The notes under the pieces are model-generated. The model searched no databases and was not told the origin of the DNA. It was given only the letters and a program-made list of their open reading frames with translations. From Pseudomonadota bacterium (GTDB lineage Bacteria > Myxococcota > Myxococcia > Myxococcales > Myxococcaceae): a stretch of 64,000 nucleotides of DNA. Positions 16,478 to 25,108 of this stretch are shown here, one piece after another. The number at the start of each line of letters is the position of its first letter. The stretch's first letter is position 1. The translations under genes and the position numbers were made by a program. The DNA is taken from assembly GCA_023426545.1 (NCBI GenBank), contig JAFAAN010000088.1, forward strand, positions 62,001-126,000, read 5' to 3'.

Positions 16478-16933
16478 CTACTCATTCTGGCCCGGTCCCG
16501 CCGGCTCCCCGGAAGTGGGGGTGGGGGTCGGTGCCGCCCCCTCCTGTGGCGGACCCCCGGCGGCGCCCTCCTGGGCGGCCATCGCGGCCCGCGCGGCGCG
16601 CTTGCCCTCTTCGATGAGCTTCTTCACCTTCTGCCCACCCTTGCGGCCAATCTCCTCGTAGAAGTTCGGTCCTCGGGTGGCCTTCACGCGATCGCCACCC
16701 TTCTTGCCGATCTCCTCGTAGAACTTGGCACCGCGCTCGGCCTTGACCGTCTCACCGCCCTTGCGGCCGATCTCCTCGTAGAACGAGCGCCCGCGCTCGG
16801 CCTTCACGGTGGCGCCGCCCTTGCGGCCAATCGTCTCGTAGAACTCGCGACCCCGCTCGTTCCGGACCGTCTCGCCGCCCTTCCGGCCCGCTTCGGCCAC
16901 CGTCATGCTGCCCTTGTTGTCCTTTTCCGACAT
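16478..16933 (-). CDS. KGG-repeat stress-response protein
   Basis: 151 residues from the ATG at 16933. It carries five consecutive 20-residue units of the type GRKGGxTVxxERGxxFYEEI (residues about 16-105), the KGG motif of the general-stress GsiB/YciG family (PF10685). These proteins are very hydrophilic and hydrophilin/LEA-like, and are induced by stress or starvation in other bacteria. The C-terminal 45 residues are a Lys/Ala helix followed by a Pro/Gly/Thr tail. It is divergent from the VTT-domain gene across a 307-bp intergenic region. Desiccation or spore protection would fit a myxobacterium but is inferred. Confidence 0.9.
   Translation of the reverse strand: MSEKDNKGSMTVAEAGRKGGETVRNERGREFYETIGRKGGATVKAERGRSFYEEIGRKGGETVKAERGAKFYEEIGKKGGDRVKATRGPNFYEEIGRKGGQKVKKLIEEGKRAARAAMAAQEGAAGGPPQEGAAPTPTPTSGEPAGPGQNE
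16636..16906 (-). repeat. 60-bp in-frame tandem repeats (KGG units)
   Basis: The plus-strand core CGGCCGATCTCCTCGTAGAA, or a close variant, recurs every 60 bp at about 16643, 16703, 16763 and 16823, encoding the KGG units. Units differ mostly at synonymous positions. Confidence 0.85.
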
Positions 16934-17059
16934 TTCGCCATCTCCTCTCGTGACTACCCCAGCCCTCGCCTCGGTGCCCCTTGCCTGAAAACTTGGGACG
17001 GAAGCGCCCCGATGCAAGCAAGCTCCGTACACCGCCAGCCGTTCGCGCCTGCGAAGCCA

Positions 17060-17083
17060 CACGGAAACACCAGTGATTCCGTG
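17060..17083. repeat. Inverted repeat CACGGAA-N10-TTCCGTG
   Basis: A perfect 7-bp stem with a 10-nt loop in the KGG/VTT intergenic region, 20 bp from a much larger hairpin. It may be an operator or part of a structured leader of the VTT gene. Confidence 0.5.
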
Positions 17084-17102
17084 CGTTTGGCAACGCCTGC
17101 CG

Positions 17103-17141
17103 AGCATTCGGACCGGGCGGCGGGCTGCCCGGCCGAATGCT
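17103..17141. repeat. Strong hairpin, 15-bp stem with one bulged A
   Basis: AGCATTCGG-A-CCGGGC pairs with GCCCGG-CCGAATGCT around an 8-nt loop. It lies 100 bp before the VTT start codon and 162 bp before the KGG start on the other strand. No T-run follows on either side, so it is not a classic terminator. Confidence 0.65.
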
Positions 17142-17227
17142 TTCATGTTGGAAACACCCCACTGCACATTGCGGATTCCCGAAGCCACCTTCACTTTCAG
17201 GCCCACGGCGCGGCGGAAGCGGGCCGC

Positions 17228-17234
17228 GAGGAGG
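17228..17234 (+). promoter_or_regulatory. Shine-Dalgarno GAGGAGG deciding the VTT start
   Basis: GAGGAGG lies 6 bp before GTG 17241. The reading frame extends upstream for 56 more codons, but those are Arg/Pro/Thr-rich and lack a ribosome site, so translation most likely begins at this GTG. Confidence 0.75.
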
Positions 17235-17240
17235 CATCGC

Positions 17241-17981
17241 GTGTCGCGGTCGGTGAAGACCTGGCTCCGGGTATTGGCTCCGATACTCGTTTCGATGGGG
17301 GGCCCGGTGACGCTCCGGCTCCTCGGGCCGGACCTCATCGACCAGCAAAGACTTGCAAGCTGGCTGGAGCCCCTGGGGAACTGGGCGTCCATTGCATACA
17401 TCGGCTTCCTTGCCCTCCGCCCCCTGACCTTGCTTCCGGGTCAACTGCTGACCGCCGTGGGCGGGATGATGTTCGGCACGCTCGCAGCGACCCTCTATTC
17501 ACTAACGGGCAGCATCCTGTCGGGCATGCTGCTTTTCGCTGGGGCGCGCAAGCTGGGCACGGGACTGATGAGGCGCCTGGCGGGCAGCAAGTACCCCGCC
17601 CTGGTGCGAGCCGCGAAGCGCCATGACTTCCTCTTCGCCTTCACGGCCTGCATCAACCCGCTCTGCCCCACGGATGTCATGGTGGCGGCGTCGGCGGCCA
17701 GCGGCGCGCGGCTGGGGCCCACGTTGGCCGGGCTGATATTGGGGGCCATTCCGGGCACCTACCTCACCGCGCAGCTCGGCAGTGGGCTGGCCCAGGGGCG
17801 CGCGGTGCTGACAGGGGTTTCCGCCGCGGGCCTCGTGGTGTCACTGGTGCTCGGCGTCTACATCGGGCGGCGCTTCTACAAGGAACTCAACGGCGTCCCG
17901 AAGCAGGACACCGCCACCCCTCCGCCAACGCCGCCCCGTCCGCTCACGCCACGTGACGCCCCCAAGCCCGCGGCCCTCTAG
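17241..17981 (+). CDS. VTT-domain (TVP38/TMEM64, DedA-like) membrane protein
   Basis: 246 residues from GTG 17241. The VTT/SNARE-associated core is visible: LRPLTLLPGQLLTAVGGMMFGTLAATLYSLTGSILSGMLLFAGARKLG, then INPLCPTDVMVAASAASGARLGPTLAGLILGAIPGTYL. The half-helices with LLPG and P-TD motifs are typical of DedA superfamily members, some of which scramble or recycle lipids. About five or six membrane segments are present. The Pro-rich C-terminal 35 residues are cytoplasmic and disordered. Its TAG stop shares the palindrome CTAG with the stop of the convergent patatin gene. The substrate is unknown. Confidence 0.85.
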   Translation: MSRSVKTWLRVLAPILVSMGGPVTLRLLGPDLIDQQRLASWLEPLGNWASIAYIGFLALRPLTLLPGQLLTAVGGMMFGTLAATLYSLTGSILSGMLLFAGARKLGTGLMRRLAGSKYPALVRAAKRHDFLFAFTACINPLCPTDVMVAASAASGARLGPTLAGLILGAIPGTYLTAQLGSGLAQGRAVLTGVSAAGLVVSLVLGVYIGRRFYKELNGVPKQDTATPPPTPPRPLTPRDAPKPAAL

Positions 17982-18922
17982 GCGTGCATGGGGGGCTCCG
18001 GGAACAGCGACACGCGGCGCTGCACCTGCTCGCCGGGGCCCACCCCCGTGGGGAGCGCGGTGGCGCGGGCCACCTCCTCGCCGTGGCGCAGCCGCATGCG
18101 GATGACCTCCGGGGAGAAGTCGAGCATGTCGCCCATGGACCGGTCCGGCTCGATGACGGTGATGCGGCAGTACCGGTAGGGCACGCCGTCCGGACGCCGC
18201 ACGGTGAGGCCCGCCTCATAGGCCTGACGCACGATGTCGTTGATGCGCACGAAGGACTCCACGTCGTTGAGGAGGATTTCGTTGAGCGTGATGTCGGCGA
18301 GGCTGCGCGTGGCTACCTCCAGGAGGTTGGCCGGCGGATGCACCCGTCGAATCTTCGAGGGGGAACAGACGATGACGACAATCTCCGTCGGCCCGAACTC
18401 CAGCGCGTCCCCCAGGGGCGTGGCGTTGCGCAGACCTCCGTCCACCAGGGCCGCCGCGCCGACCGGCTCCCAGAGGATGGGCAGCGTCGCGCTCTGCCAG
18501 ATGGCGTCCAGGAAGTCCTTCGAGTCACTTGGCACCAGCTCGTAGTTGCCGGACACCAGGGACACGCGCCCCACGTGGGCGGGCACCCGGAAGGGGCGGC
18601 CCGCGACGTGCCGCTGGATGAGCTCGCGCATGGGCGTGTTGTCGTAGAGCCCCAGCTTGCGGAACAGCCCCACGCGCAACGCGACGAGCGGCCATGGCAG
18701 CTTCCGGTAGACGTCCCCCTCGCGGAGGTTCAGCCAGATGTCATTCAGCTCCCGGTAGGCCTGCTGCGCCAGCAGCGCGCCATTCAGGGCGCCGACGGAG
18801 ACGCCGAAGACGCGCTCCCACTCGAAGCCGTGGACCTCGCGGAGGACGCGCTCGGCGCCGATTTGGAACGCGCCCTTGGCCCCTCCGCCAGAGAGCACGA
18901 GCGTCGCGGGACGATTCTTCAT
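17978..18922 (-). CDS. Patatin-like phospholipase
   Basis: 314 residues, no signal peptide. The patatin catalytic features are complete: oxyanion-hole glycines SGGGAKGAF (residues 11-19), nucleophile elbow GVSVG with Ser42, and the dyad aspartate in VDGG (Asp161). Members hydrolyse phospholipid or neutral-lipid acyl esters, and some are secreted effectors. The region after 170 (EIVVIVCSPSKIRR) fits the rest of the fold. It overlaps the VTT gene by 4 bp at the stops, so the two mRNAs are antisense only at the very end. A cytoplasmic or peripheral membrane lipase is the simplest reading. Confidence 0.9.
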   Translation of the reverse strand: MKNRPATLVLSGGGAKGAFQIGAERVLREVHGFEWERVFGVSVGALNGALLAQQAYRELNDIWLNLREGDVYRKLPWPLVALRVGLFRKLGLYDNTPMRELIQRHVAGRPFRVPAHVGRVSLVSGNYELVPSDSKDFLDAIWQSATLPILWEPVGAAALVDGGLRNATPLGDALEFGPTEIVVIVCSPSKIRRVHPPANLLEVATRSLADITLNEILLNDVESFVRINDIVRQAYEAGLTVRRPDGVPYRYCRITVIEPDRSMGDMLDFSPEVIRMRLRHGEEVARATALPTGVGPGEQVQRRVSLFPEPPMHA

Positions 18923-19109
18923 GGCACGCCTCCTGTGGAAGATGACCCCGGCGGAGATGGATAGGTGCGTGCCAGGCGCGCAGGAATCGTCCCGGGGCGT
19001 GGGCGCATGTCCACCGCCACCTGGGGCCCGGGGGCTCCCTGCGGTGAGTTCCTCTCAACGGACGCTCGAAGGGCCTCTAGGATGAGAGGCTTCCCTCCCC
19101 GGAGCCTCG

Positions 19110-19730
19110 ATGAACCGCATGTCTGGCTGTGTGGTGGCGCTGCTGCTCACCGTCCTATCGCCCGCTGTCCTGGCCCAGCCGGCCACTGGCGACGAGGCCA
19201 CCCACGGCGCCTTGCGCGTCCTCAAGCAGCAGATGGAGGACGCCCTCAACGCCCAGGACATCGAGGGGCTGCTGCGGCACCTCCACCCGGACGTCACCTT
19301 CACCACCATGAACAACGACGTCCGCGTGGGGAAGGCGGCCATCCGCGCGTACTACGACGAGATGATGCGCGGCCCCCACCGGGTGGTGGACCGCATCCAG
19401 GCGAAGTTCGAGCTGGATGACCTGACCCGCCTCTACGGCAACACGGGCATCGCCCGCGGCTCGTCGCGGGACCATTACGTGCTCACCGACGGCACGGACG
19501 TCGTCATCGACGGGCGCTGGACGTGTACCCTGGTCCAGGAGGGGGACCGGTGGTTGATCGCCGCGTTCCACTACTCCACCAGCGTCTTCGACAACCCGAT
19601 CCTCACGCGGCTGAAGCACCTCGCGCTGTCCGCGGTGACGGTCACCGGCCTGGGCGCGCTGGTGGTGGGCGCCGTCATCGGGCGGAGGTCCCGGCGTCGG
19701 CCGGACACCCCAGGGCCTCAAGTCCCCTGA
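19110..19730 (+). CDS. Exported NTF2-like (SnoaL/DUF4440) protein with C-terminal membrane anchor
   Basis: 206 residues. The signal peptide is about residues 1-22 (CVVALLLTVLSPAVLAQ). The NTF2-like cone fold spans about 35-160 (LKQQMEDALNAQDIEGLLRHLHPDVTFTTMNNDVRVGKAAIRAYYDEM; WTCTLVQEGDRWLIAAFHYS). Residues 172-193 form a membrane helix, then Arg-rich RRSRRR, which gives a periplasmic domain tethered to the inner membrane with a short cytoplasmic tail. NTF2-like pockets bind small hydrophobic ligands, and no catalytic residues can be assigned. A small hairpin (GCCTCT-N6-AGAGGC, 19073-19090) lies 20 bp upstream. Confidence 0.78.
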   Translation: MNRMSGCVVALLLTVLSPAVLAQPATGDEATHGALRVLKQQMEDALNAQDIEGLLRHLHPDVTFTTMNNDVRVGKAAIRAYYDEMMRGPHRVVDRIQAKFELDDLTRLYGNTGIARGSSRDHYVLTDGTDVVIDGRWTCTLVQEGDRWLIAAFHYSTSVFDNPILTRLKHLALSAVTVTGLGALVVGAVIGRRSRRRPDTPGPQVP

Positions 19731-20024
19731 AGCCGGAGCGTGGCCGCCGACTCGCGGAGGAAGGGATGTCGGCCCGGCTCCGCTCGCGACGCCACCTTCA
19801 CCACCATGTCGGGAACCTGACGGAGCGTCCTCGCCAATGGCTACGGGCCGACACCGCGGCGGGGTCCTCCTCCGTCCATCCAGTGTTCCCGGCGCGGAAG
19901 ACACACTTTTGAACACCTTGCAGCAGGATTGCCCCCAAGATTGTTCACCATTGGAGCCAATTTCGAGTATGCAAGGAAGAAGCCTGGAGGCCGCCCCCCT
20001 AGCAATGGCCTTCTGGCGACGCCC
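19731..20024 (+). other. 294-bp leader/promoter region of the mrp operon
   Basis: No gene is supported here. The last 130 bp are unusually AT-rich for this genome (GAACACCTTGCAGCAGGATT; ATTGGAGCCAAT inverted repeat at 19950-19961) and probably hold the mrp promoter. I see no riboswitch consensus, but a structured leader cannot be excluded by eye. Confidence 0.4.
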
Positions 20025-22328
20025 ATGGCTCTGAGCATCGCCTTCTTCGTTCCTTTCATCGCCGCGGCCCTGGCCGTGCTGCTCACACGGCTCTGCCGGT
20101 CATGGGCCGGCTGGGTGCTCGCCCTGTTTCCGCTGGGGCTGACGCTCTGGTTCGGCACCCAGGTGCCCGCCGTGGTGCGGGGCGAGGTGACGTCGGTCGA
20201 CGCGTCATGGATGCCGGACCTGGGCATCGACTTCGCGCTCCGGCTGGATGGACTGGCGCTGCTGATGGCGCTGCTCATCACGGCCCTGGGCACGCTCGTG
20301 GTCATCTATGCGGGCCGCTATCTGGCGCACCACGAGGTGCTGGGCCGCTTCTATGGCTGGCTGCTGCTCTTCATGGGTGGAATGCTGGGCATCGTCCTGG
20401 CGGACAACACGCTGCTGCTCTTCGTCTGCTGGGAGGTGACGACGTTCGCGTCGTTCATCCTCATCGGCTTCGAGCACAAGGAGGAGGCGGCCCGCGAGTC
20501 CGCGCAGCGGGCCCTGATCATCACCGCCCTGGGAGGACAGTCGCTCCTGGTGGGCCTGCTGCTCATGGGCGACGTGGTGGGGACGCTGTCCATCTCCGGC
20601 ACCATCGCCGCCGCGGAGACGGTGCGCACCAGTCCCCGCTTCCTGGCCATCCTCCTGCTGGTGCTGGGCGGCGCCTTCACCAAGTCCGCGCAGATGCCGT
20701 TCCACACCTGGTTGCCGGGCGCCATGACGGCCCCCGGCCCGGTCAGCGCGTACCTCCACTCCGCGACGATGGTGAAGGCCGGCGTGTTCCTGCTGGCCCG
20801 CCTGTCGCCGGTGTTCGGCGGCACGCCTCCCTGGGAGACGATCCTCACCGTCGTGGGCGCGGTGACGATGGTGCTGGGGGGGCTGCTCGCGCTGGGCCAC
20901 ACCGACCTCAAGCTGGTGCTGGCCTATGCGACGGTGAGCGTCCTGGGCGCGCTGGTGATGCTGCTGGGCCAGGGCACCGCGGCCGCCATCCAGGCCATGG
21001 TCACGTTCCTCACCGCGCACGCGCTCTACAAGGGCACCCTCTTCCTCGTCGCGGGCTCGGTGGACCACGAGACGGGCACGCGCGAACTGACGCACCTGAG
21101 CGGCCTGCGCAAGCACCTGCCGCTGACGGCCGCCGCGGCCGCGGCCGCCGCGCTGTCCATGATGGGGGTCCCCCCGCTCTTCGGCTTCGTGGGCAAGGAG
21201 CTCATCTATGAGGCCTGCCTGAACGGCCCGGGCGGGTGGCCGCTGGGGCTGGCGGCGATGGTGGGTTTCGGCGGCATGGTGGCGGCGGCGCTCGCCGTGG
21301 GCATCAAGCCCTTCGTGGGCCGGGAATTCCACGCCGACTGGCCCGAGTCCAAGGTCCACGAGGCGCCGCTGTCCATGTGGCTGGGGCCCGCGGTGCTCGC
21401 CGCCACGGGCCTGGCGCTCGGACTGGTGCCCTGGGCGCTCCAGCCGCTGCTGGCCGCCGCGGCCACGGCCATCGGCGGGAGCGAGGCCGCGGACATGAAG
21501 CTGACGCTGTGGCATGGGGTGACCCCCGCCCTGGGGCTGAGCGCGGCGAGCCTGGCGCTGGGCGGCGGCCTCTTCGCTCTGCGGGAGCCCGTGTATCGGG
21601 GCCTGAGAGCCCTGGACCTCGGCAACCACGGCCCGGAGCGCCTGTACCAGGCGTCCTTGAGCGGGCTGATGAAGCTGTCGTCATCCCTGACGCGGCTGAC
21701 GCAGAGCGGCTCGCTGCACCAGTACATCGTCGTCACGATCGCCACGTTCGGAGCCCTGCTGGGGCTGGTGGTGGCGCTCCGGCTGTGGGTGTGGCCCCAC
21801 GGCGTGGCCCACGACATCCTCCCTCACGAGGTGGTGGTGCTCGTGAGCATCCTGGTGACGGCGGTGGTGGCCGTCGTCGCCCGCTCCGCGCTCTCCTCCA
21901 TCCTCGCGTTGGGAGCGCTCGGTCTGGCGGAGGCGCTGCTGTACGTGTTCTTCGCCGCGCCAGACCTGGCGATGACGCAGGTGGTGGTGCAGACGCTCAC
22001 CGTCATCCTGTTCGCGCTCGTCTTCTCCCGCTTCCCGGTGCACCCCCACGAGCACCGCTTCCGCTGGTGGACGGCGGCGCTGCCCCTGGCGGTGGGGGGG
22101 CTCATCACCTGGACGCTGCTGCACGTGTCGGCGGCCCCCACGCACCGGCGGCTGGCGGACTACTACGCGGAGCAGAGCGTCCCCGGTGGCAAGGGGCTGA
22201 ACATCGTCAACGTCATCCTCGTGGACTTCCGCGCGCTCGACACGCTCGGTGAGACCACGGTGCTGGCGACCGCGGGCCTGGGCGTCTACATCCTGTTCCG
22301 CACACGCGCTCATCGAAAGGAGACGTAG
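20025..22328 (+). CDS. mrpA: Mrp Na+/H+ antiporter subunit A
   Basis: 767 residues from the ATG at 20025 (MALSIAFFVPFIAAALAVLL). MrpA is the largest subunit of the multi-subunit Na+/H+ antiporter and is homologous to NuoL. The proton-channel motifs are present: GFEHKEEAARESAQRALIITA, LVLGGAFTKSAQMPFHTWLPGAM and TPVSAYLHSATMVKAG-type GPVSAYLHSATMVKAGVFLLARL. The C-terminal third (LGALGLAEALLYVFFAAPDLAMTQVVVQTLTVILFALVF) is the MrpA-specific MBH/NuoJ-like region. About 20 membrane segments are expected. It is first of seven genes, two base pairs before mrpB. Confidence 0.95.
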   Translation: MALSIAFFVPFIAAALAVLLTRLCRSWAGWVLALFPLGLTLWFGTQVPAVVRGEVTSVDASWMPDLGIDFALRLDGLALLMALLITALGTLVVIYAGRYLAHHEVLGRFYGWLLLFMGGMLGIVLADNTLLLFVCWEVTTFASFILIGFEHKEEAARESAQRALIITALGGQSLLVGLLLMGDVVGTLSISGTIAAAETVRTSPRFLAILLLVLGGAFTKSAQMPFHTWLPGAMTAPGPVSAYLHSATMVKAGVFLLARLSPVFGGTPPWETILTVVGAVTMVLGGLLALGHTDLKLVLAYATVSVLGALVMLLGQGTAAAIQAMVTFLTAHALYKGTLFLVAGSVDHETGTRELTHLSGLRKHLPLTAAAAAAAALSMMGVPPLFGFVGKELIYEACLNGPGGWPLGLAAMVGFGGMVAAALAVGIKPFVGREFHADWPESKVHEAPLSMWLGPAVLAATGLALGLVPWALQPLLAAAATAIGGSEAADMKLTLWHGVTPALGLSAASLALGGGLFALREPVYRGLRALDLGNHGPERLYQASLSGLMKLSSSLTRLTQSGSLHQYIVVTIATFGALLGLVVALRLWVWPHGVAHDILPHEVVVLVSILVTAVVAVVARSALSSILALGALGLAEALLYVFFAAPDLAMTQVVVQTLTVILFALVFSRFPVHPHEHRFRWWTAALPLAVGGLITWTLLHVSAAPTHRRLADYYAEQSVPGGKGLNIVNVILVDFRALDTLGETTVLATAGLGVYILFRTRAHRKET

Positions 22329-22330
22329 CT

Positions 22331-22774
22331 ATGAGCCCCGTGGTGATGCACACCGTCGCGCGGATGATGACGCCGGTGCTGCTGATCGTCTCACTGGTGC
22401 TGACGGTGAGAGGACATGACATTCCCGGCGGGGGGTTCGTCGGTGGGTTGATGGCGGCGACCGCGTTCGCCTTGCAGATGGTGGCGTTCGGCCGGCCCGC
22501 CGCGCGCAAGCAGCTCCGGGTGCATCCCACCCGGCTGGCGGCGGCCGGGGTTCTGGTGGCCCTGCTCAGCGGCATCCCCGCGATGCTGCTGGGCCGTGAG
22601 TTCCTGTCCGCCCTGTGGGGTCAGCTTCCCCTGCCCTGGCCGGGCAGCGTGAAGGTGGGGACGCCCCAGCTCTTCGACGTGGGGGTGTACCTGGCCGTCC
22701 TGGGCACGGCGATGGCGTTCATCCTGGGCATGGGCCGGGGCGAGGACACCACCCTGCCGGAGCCCGGAGCCTAG
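22331..22774 (+). CDS. mrpB: Mrp antiporter subunit B
   Basis: 147 residues, four membrane segments. The MnhB signature RMMTPVLLIVSLVLTVRGHDIPGGGFVGGL occupies residues 11-40, and YLAVLGTAMAFILGMGR follows near the C-terminus. MrpB is essential for assembly and activity of the complex in other bacteria. It is a separate gene here and not fused to MrpA. Confidence 0.94.
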   Translation: MSPVVMHTVARMMTPVLLIVSLVLTVRGHDIPGGGFVGGLMAATAFALQMVAFGRPAARKQLRVHPTRLAAAGVLVALLSGIPAMLLGREFLSALWGQLPLPWPGSVKVGTPQLFDVGVYLAVLGTAMAFILGMGRGEDTTLPEPGA

Positions 22775-22776
22775 CG

Positions 22777-23136
22777 ATGCAGCTCTTTCTCGCGCTCACG
22801 GTCGGCGGCCTCTTCGCGGCGGGCCTCTACTGTCTCATGCTCCACAGCATCGTCCGGCTGGCGCTGGGCCTGGTGCTGCTGGGCAGCGCCACCAACCTGC
22901 TGCTGTTCACCGTCAATGGGTTGCAGCGTGGCTTCGCGCCCCTGGTGCCGGAGGGCCAGGACGCCCTCACCGGCCCCTTCGCGGACCCCGTGCCCCAGGC
23001 GTTCATCCTGACCGCCATCGTCATCAACTTCGGCCTGCTCGCGCTGCTGCTGGTGTTGGTGCACCGCACCGCCCAGGAGACGGGAACCGACGACACGCGC
23101 GCGCTGCGCACCGAGCTGAAGGACTCCAAGCAATGA
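22777..23136 (+). CDS. mrpC: Mrp antiporter subunit C (NuoK-like)
   Basis: 119 residues from ATG 22777. It is a NuoK-like three-helix protein (GLYCLMLHSIVRLALGLVLLGSATNLLLF; DPVPQAFILTAIVINFGLLALLLVLVHR), where the AFILTAIVI motif is conserved in MrpC/NuoK. The hydrophilic tail is about 20 residues. It ends in an ATGA overlap with mrpD. Confidence 0.94.
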   Translation: MQLFLALTVGGLFAAGLYCLMLHSIVRLALGLVLLGSATNLLLFTVNGLQRGFAPLVPEGQDALTGPFADPVPQAFILTAIVINFGLLALLLVLVHRTAQETGTDDTRALRTELKDSKQ

Positions 23137-24638
23137 CGCCCGGCGTGCTGCTGAGCCTGCCCATCATCCTGTGTCTGGGCGCCGCGGCGGCGGGCCAGCT
23201 CATCCCGTCGCGAGCGTGGCCTCGCCGGTGGCTGGCGTTGTTGACCATGGTGCTCGTCACCGTCGTGGGCGCGCTGCTGCTCGTCACCGTGCGCCGCGAC
23301 GGCGTGCAGGCGGTGCAGATGGGGGGCTGGGCCGCGCCCTTCGGCATCACCCTGGTGGCGGACCTGCTGAGCGCGCTGATGGTGCTCATCACCGGGGTGA
23401 TGGGACTGACGGTGGTCGCCTACTCCGCCGCCACGCTCCCGGCGTCCCGCGAGGCGGGGGCCTACTACCCGCTGGTGATGGTGCTGGTGGGGGGCGTGTG
23501 CGGCGCGTTCCTCACCGGGGACCTGTTCAACCTCTTCGTGTGGATCGAGGTCATGCTGGGGGCCTCGTTCGTGCTGCTCGCGCTGGAGGCCCGGCAGGAG
23601 CAGCTGGAAGCCTCCATCAAGTACATGTCGCTGAGCCTCATCGGCTCGGTGGTGCTGCTGTGCGCGGTGGGCCTGCTGTACGGCGTCGCGGGGACGCTGA
23701 ACCTGGCGGACCTGTCCGTGACGCTCCCGGGCTCGACCACGCCGCAGTTGCTGACCACCGTGTCGATCTTCTTCCTGGTGGCCTTCGCGCTGAAGGCGGG
23801 AGCCTTCCCCCTCTACTTCTGGCTGCCGGCGTCCTACCACACGCCCCCCGCGGCGGTGACCACGCTCTTCTCCGCGCTGCTCACCAAGGTGGGCGTCTAT
23901 GCCCTGGCGCGCGTCTTCACCCTGGTCTTCACGCAGGACCCGCAGCTCACGAGCACGCTCCTGCTGGTGATGGGCGGCCTCACCATGGTGACGGGCGTCC
24001 TGGGCGCGGTGGCCCAGTACGACATGCGCCGGCTGCTGTCGTTCCACATCATCAGCCAGATTGGCTACCTCATCGCGGCCCTGGGGTTGCTCACGCGCGG
24101 CGCGCTGACGGCGCTCATCGCCTTCCTCGTCCATTACATCTTCGCGAAGTCGGCGCTCTTCCTGGTGAGCGGAGCCACCGCGCGCGTCACGCGGACCTAT
24201 GACCTGCACCAGATGGGCAACCTGTACCGGACGCAGCCCCTGCTGGCGGCGCTGTTCTTCATCCCCGCGCTGTCGCTGGCGGGCGTCCCCCCCTTCTCTG
24301 GCTTCTTCGCCAAGCTGGCCATCATCCAGGCCGCGCTGCGAGCGGAGAACTGGGCCATCGCCGGCACCGCGGTCGGGGTGGGGCTGCTCACCCTCTTCTC
24401 GATGATGAAGATCTGGCGCGAGGCGTTCTGGAAGGCGCCGCCCGAGAACCAGCCGGAGGAGCCCAGCCGGCCGCTGAGCCTGGGTGACGGCGTGCTCGGG
24501 CCGTGCATCGCGATGACCGCCTTCATGATCATCCTGGGCGTGGGCGCCGAGCCGCTGCTGGAGCTGGCGGACGCGGCGGCGGGCCAGCTGCTCGACCCCG
24601 ATGAGTACGTGCGCGCGGTGATGGGAGGCCGCCCGTGA
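23133..24638 (+). CDS. mrpD: Mrp antiporter subunit D (NuoN/M-like)
   Basis: 501 residues, about 14 membrane segments. It is a homologue of the proton-pumping NuoL/M/N subunits: LTGDLFNLFVWIEVMLGASFVLLALEA, FALKAGAFPLYFWLPASYHTPPAAVTTLFSALLTKVG with the key Lys, and LSFHIISQIGYLIAALGL. MrpA and MrpD together carry the cation/proton exchange path. It is coupled to both neighbours (ATGA at the start, GTGA at the end). Confidence 0.95.
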   Translation: MTPGVLLSLPIILCLGAAAAGQLIPSRAWPRRWLALLTMVLVTVVGALLLVTVRRDGVQAVQMGGWAAPFGITLVADLLSALMVLITGVMGLTVVAYSAATLPASREAGAYYPLVMVLVGGVCGAFLTGDLFNLFVWIEVMLGASFVLLALEARQEQLEASIKYMSLSLIGSVVLLCAVGLLYGVAGTLNLADLSVTLPGSTTPQLLTTVSIFFLVAFALKAGAFPLYFWLPASYHTPPAAVTTLFSALLTKVGVYALARVFTLVFTQDPQLTSTLLLVMGGLTMVTGVLGAVAQYDMRRLLSFHIISQIGYLIAALGLLTRGALTALIAFLVHYIFAKSALFLVSGATARVTRTYDLHQMGNLYRTQPLLAALFFIPALSLAGVPPFSGFFAKLAIIQAALRAENWAIAGTAVGVGLLTLFSMMKIWREAFWKAPPENQPEEPSRPLSLGDGVLGPCIAMTAFMIILGVGAEPLLELADAAAGQLLDPDEYVRAVMGGRP

Positions 24639-25108
24639 CGTCGCTCCTCTGGAACCTGGTGCTGGCGCTCCTCTGGGCGGCGATGCTGGGGAGCGTCACC
24701 GCGGAGAACCTGATCACGGGCTTCGTGATTGGCTTCGTGGTGCTGGCGCTCGCCGACACGCAGCGCCGCTCCTCTCGCTACACGACGCGGGCGTGGAACG
24801 TCGTCCGGCTCGTGGCAGGGGTCGGATGGGACGTGCTCGTCGCCAACGCGCGCGTGGCCTATGAAATCGCGACGCCGAGGCTCATCACCCGTCCGGCCAT
24901 CTATCGCTACGACATGGAGGCGCAGACGGACGCGGAGATCACCCTGCTGACGCTCATCGTCACCTTCGCGCCGGGCACGGTGGGGATCGAGGTGTCCGAG
25001 GACCGGAAGTCCCTCTACGTCCACGTGATGTTCGCCAGCACCCGGGAGGCCTTCCGCCGGGAGCTGCGCGAGCGCGTGGAAGTGCCACTGCTGAGGGCCC
25101 TGCGATGA
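24635..25108 (+). CDS. mrpE: Mrp antiporter subunit E
   Basis: 157 residues from GTG 24635, overlapping the mrpD stop. Two N-terminal membrane helices are followed by a cytoplasmic ferredoxin-like domain with the MnhE signature (LLTLIVTFAPGTVGIEVSEDRKSLYVHVMFA). It ends in an ATGA overlap with mrpF. Confidence 0.93.
   Translation: MTSLLWNLVLALLWAAMLGSVTAENLITGFVIGFVVLALADTQRRSSRYTTRAWNVVRLVAGVGWDVLVANARVAYEIATPRLITRPAIYRYDMEAQTDAEITLLTLIVTFAPGTVGIEVSEDRKSLYVHVMFASTREAFRRELRERVEVPLLRALR

Larger units (their letters stand above)
16934..17240. other. Divergent intergenic region between KGG protein and VTT protein
   Basis: 307 bp without a convincing gene. It should hold both promoters. It contains two inverted repeats (17060-17083 and 17103-17141) and a repeated GGAAACACC (17063 and 17150), each followed by GATTCC. 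No clear -35/-10 or -24/-12 promoter could be assigned. Confidence 0.5.

Noticed and set aside
17083..17098. Sigma-54 promoter TTTGGCAACGCCTGCC before the VTT gene
   Set aside because: The GG and GC are 10 bp apart instead of the required 12.
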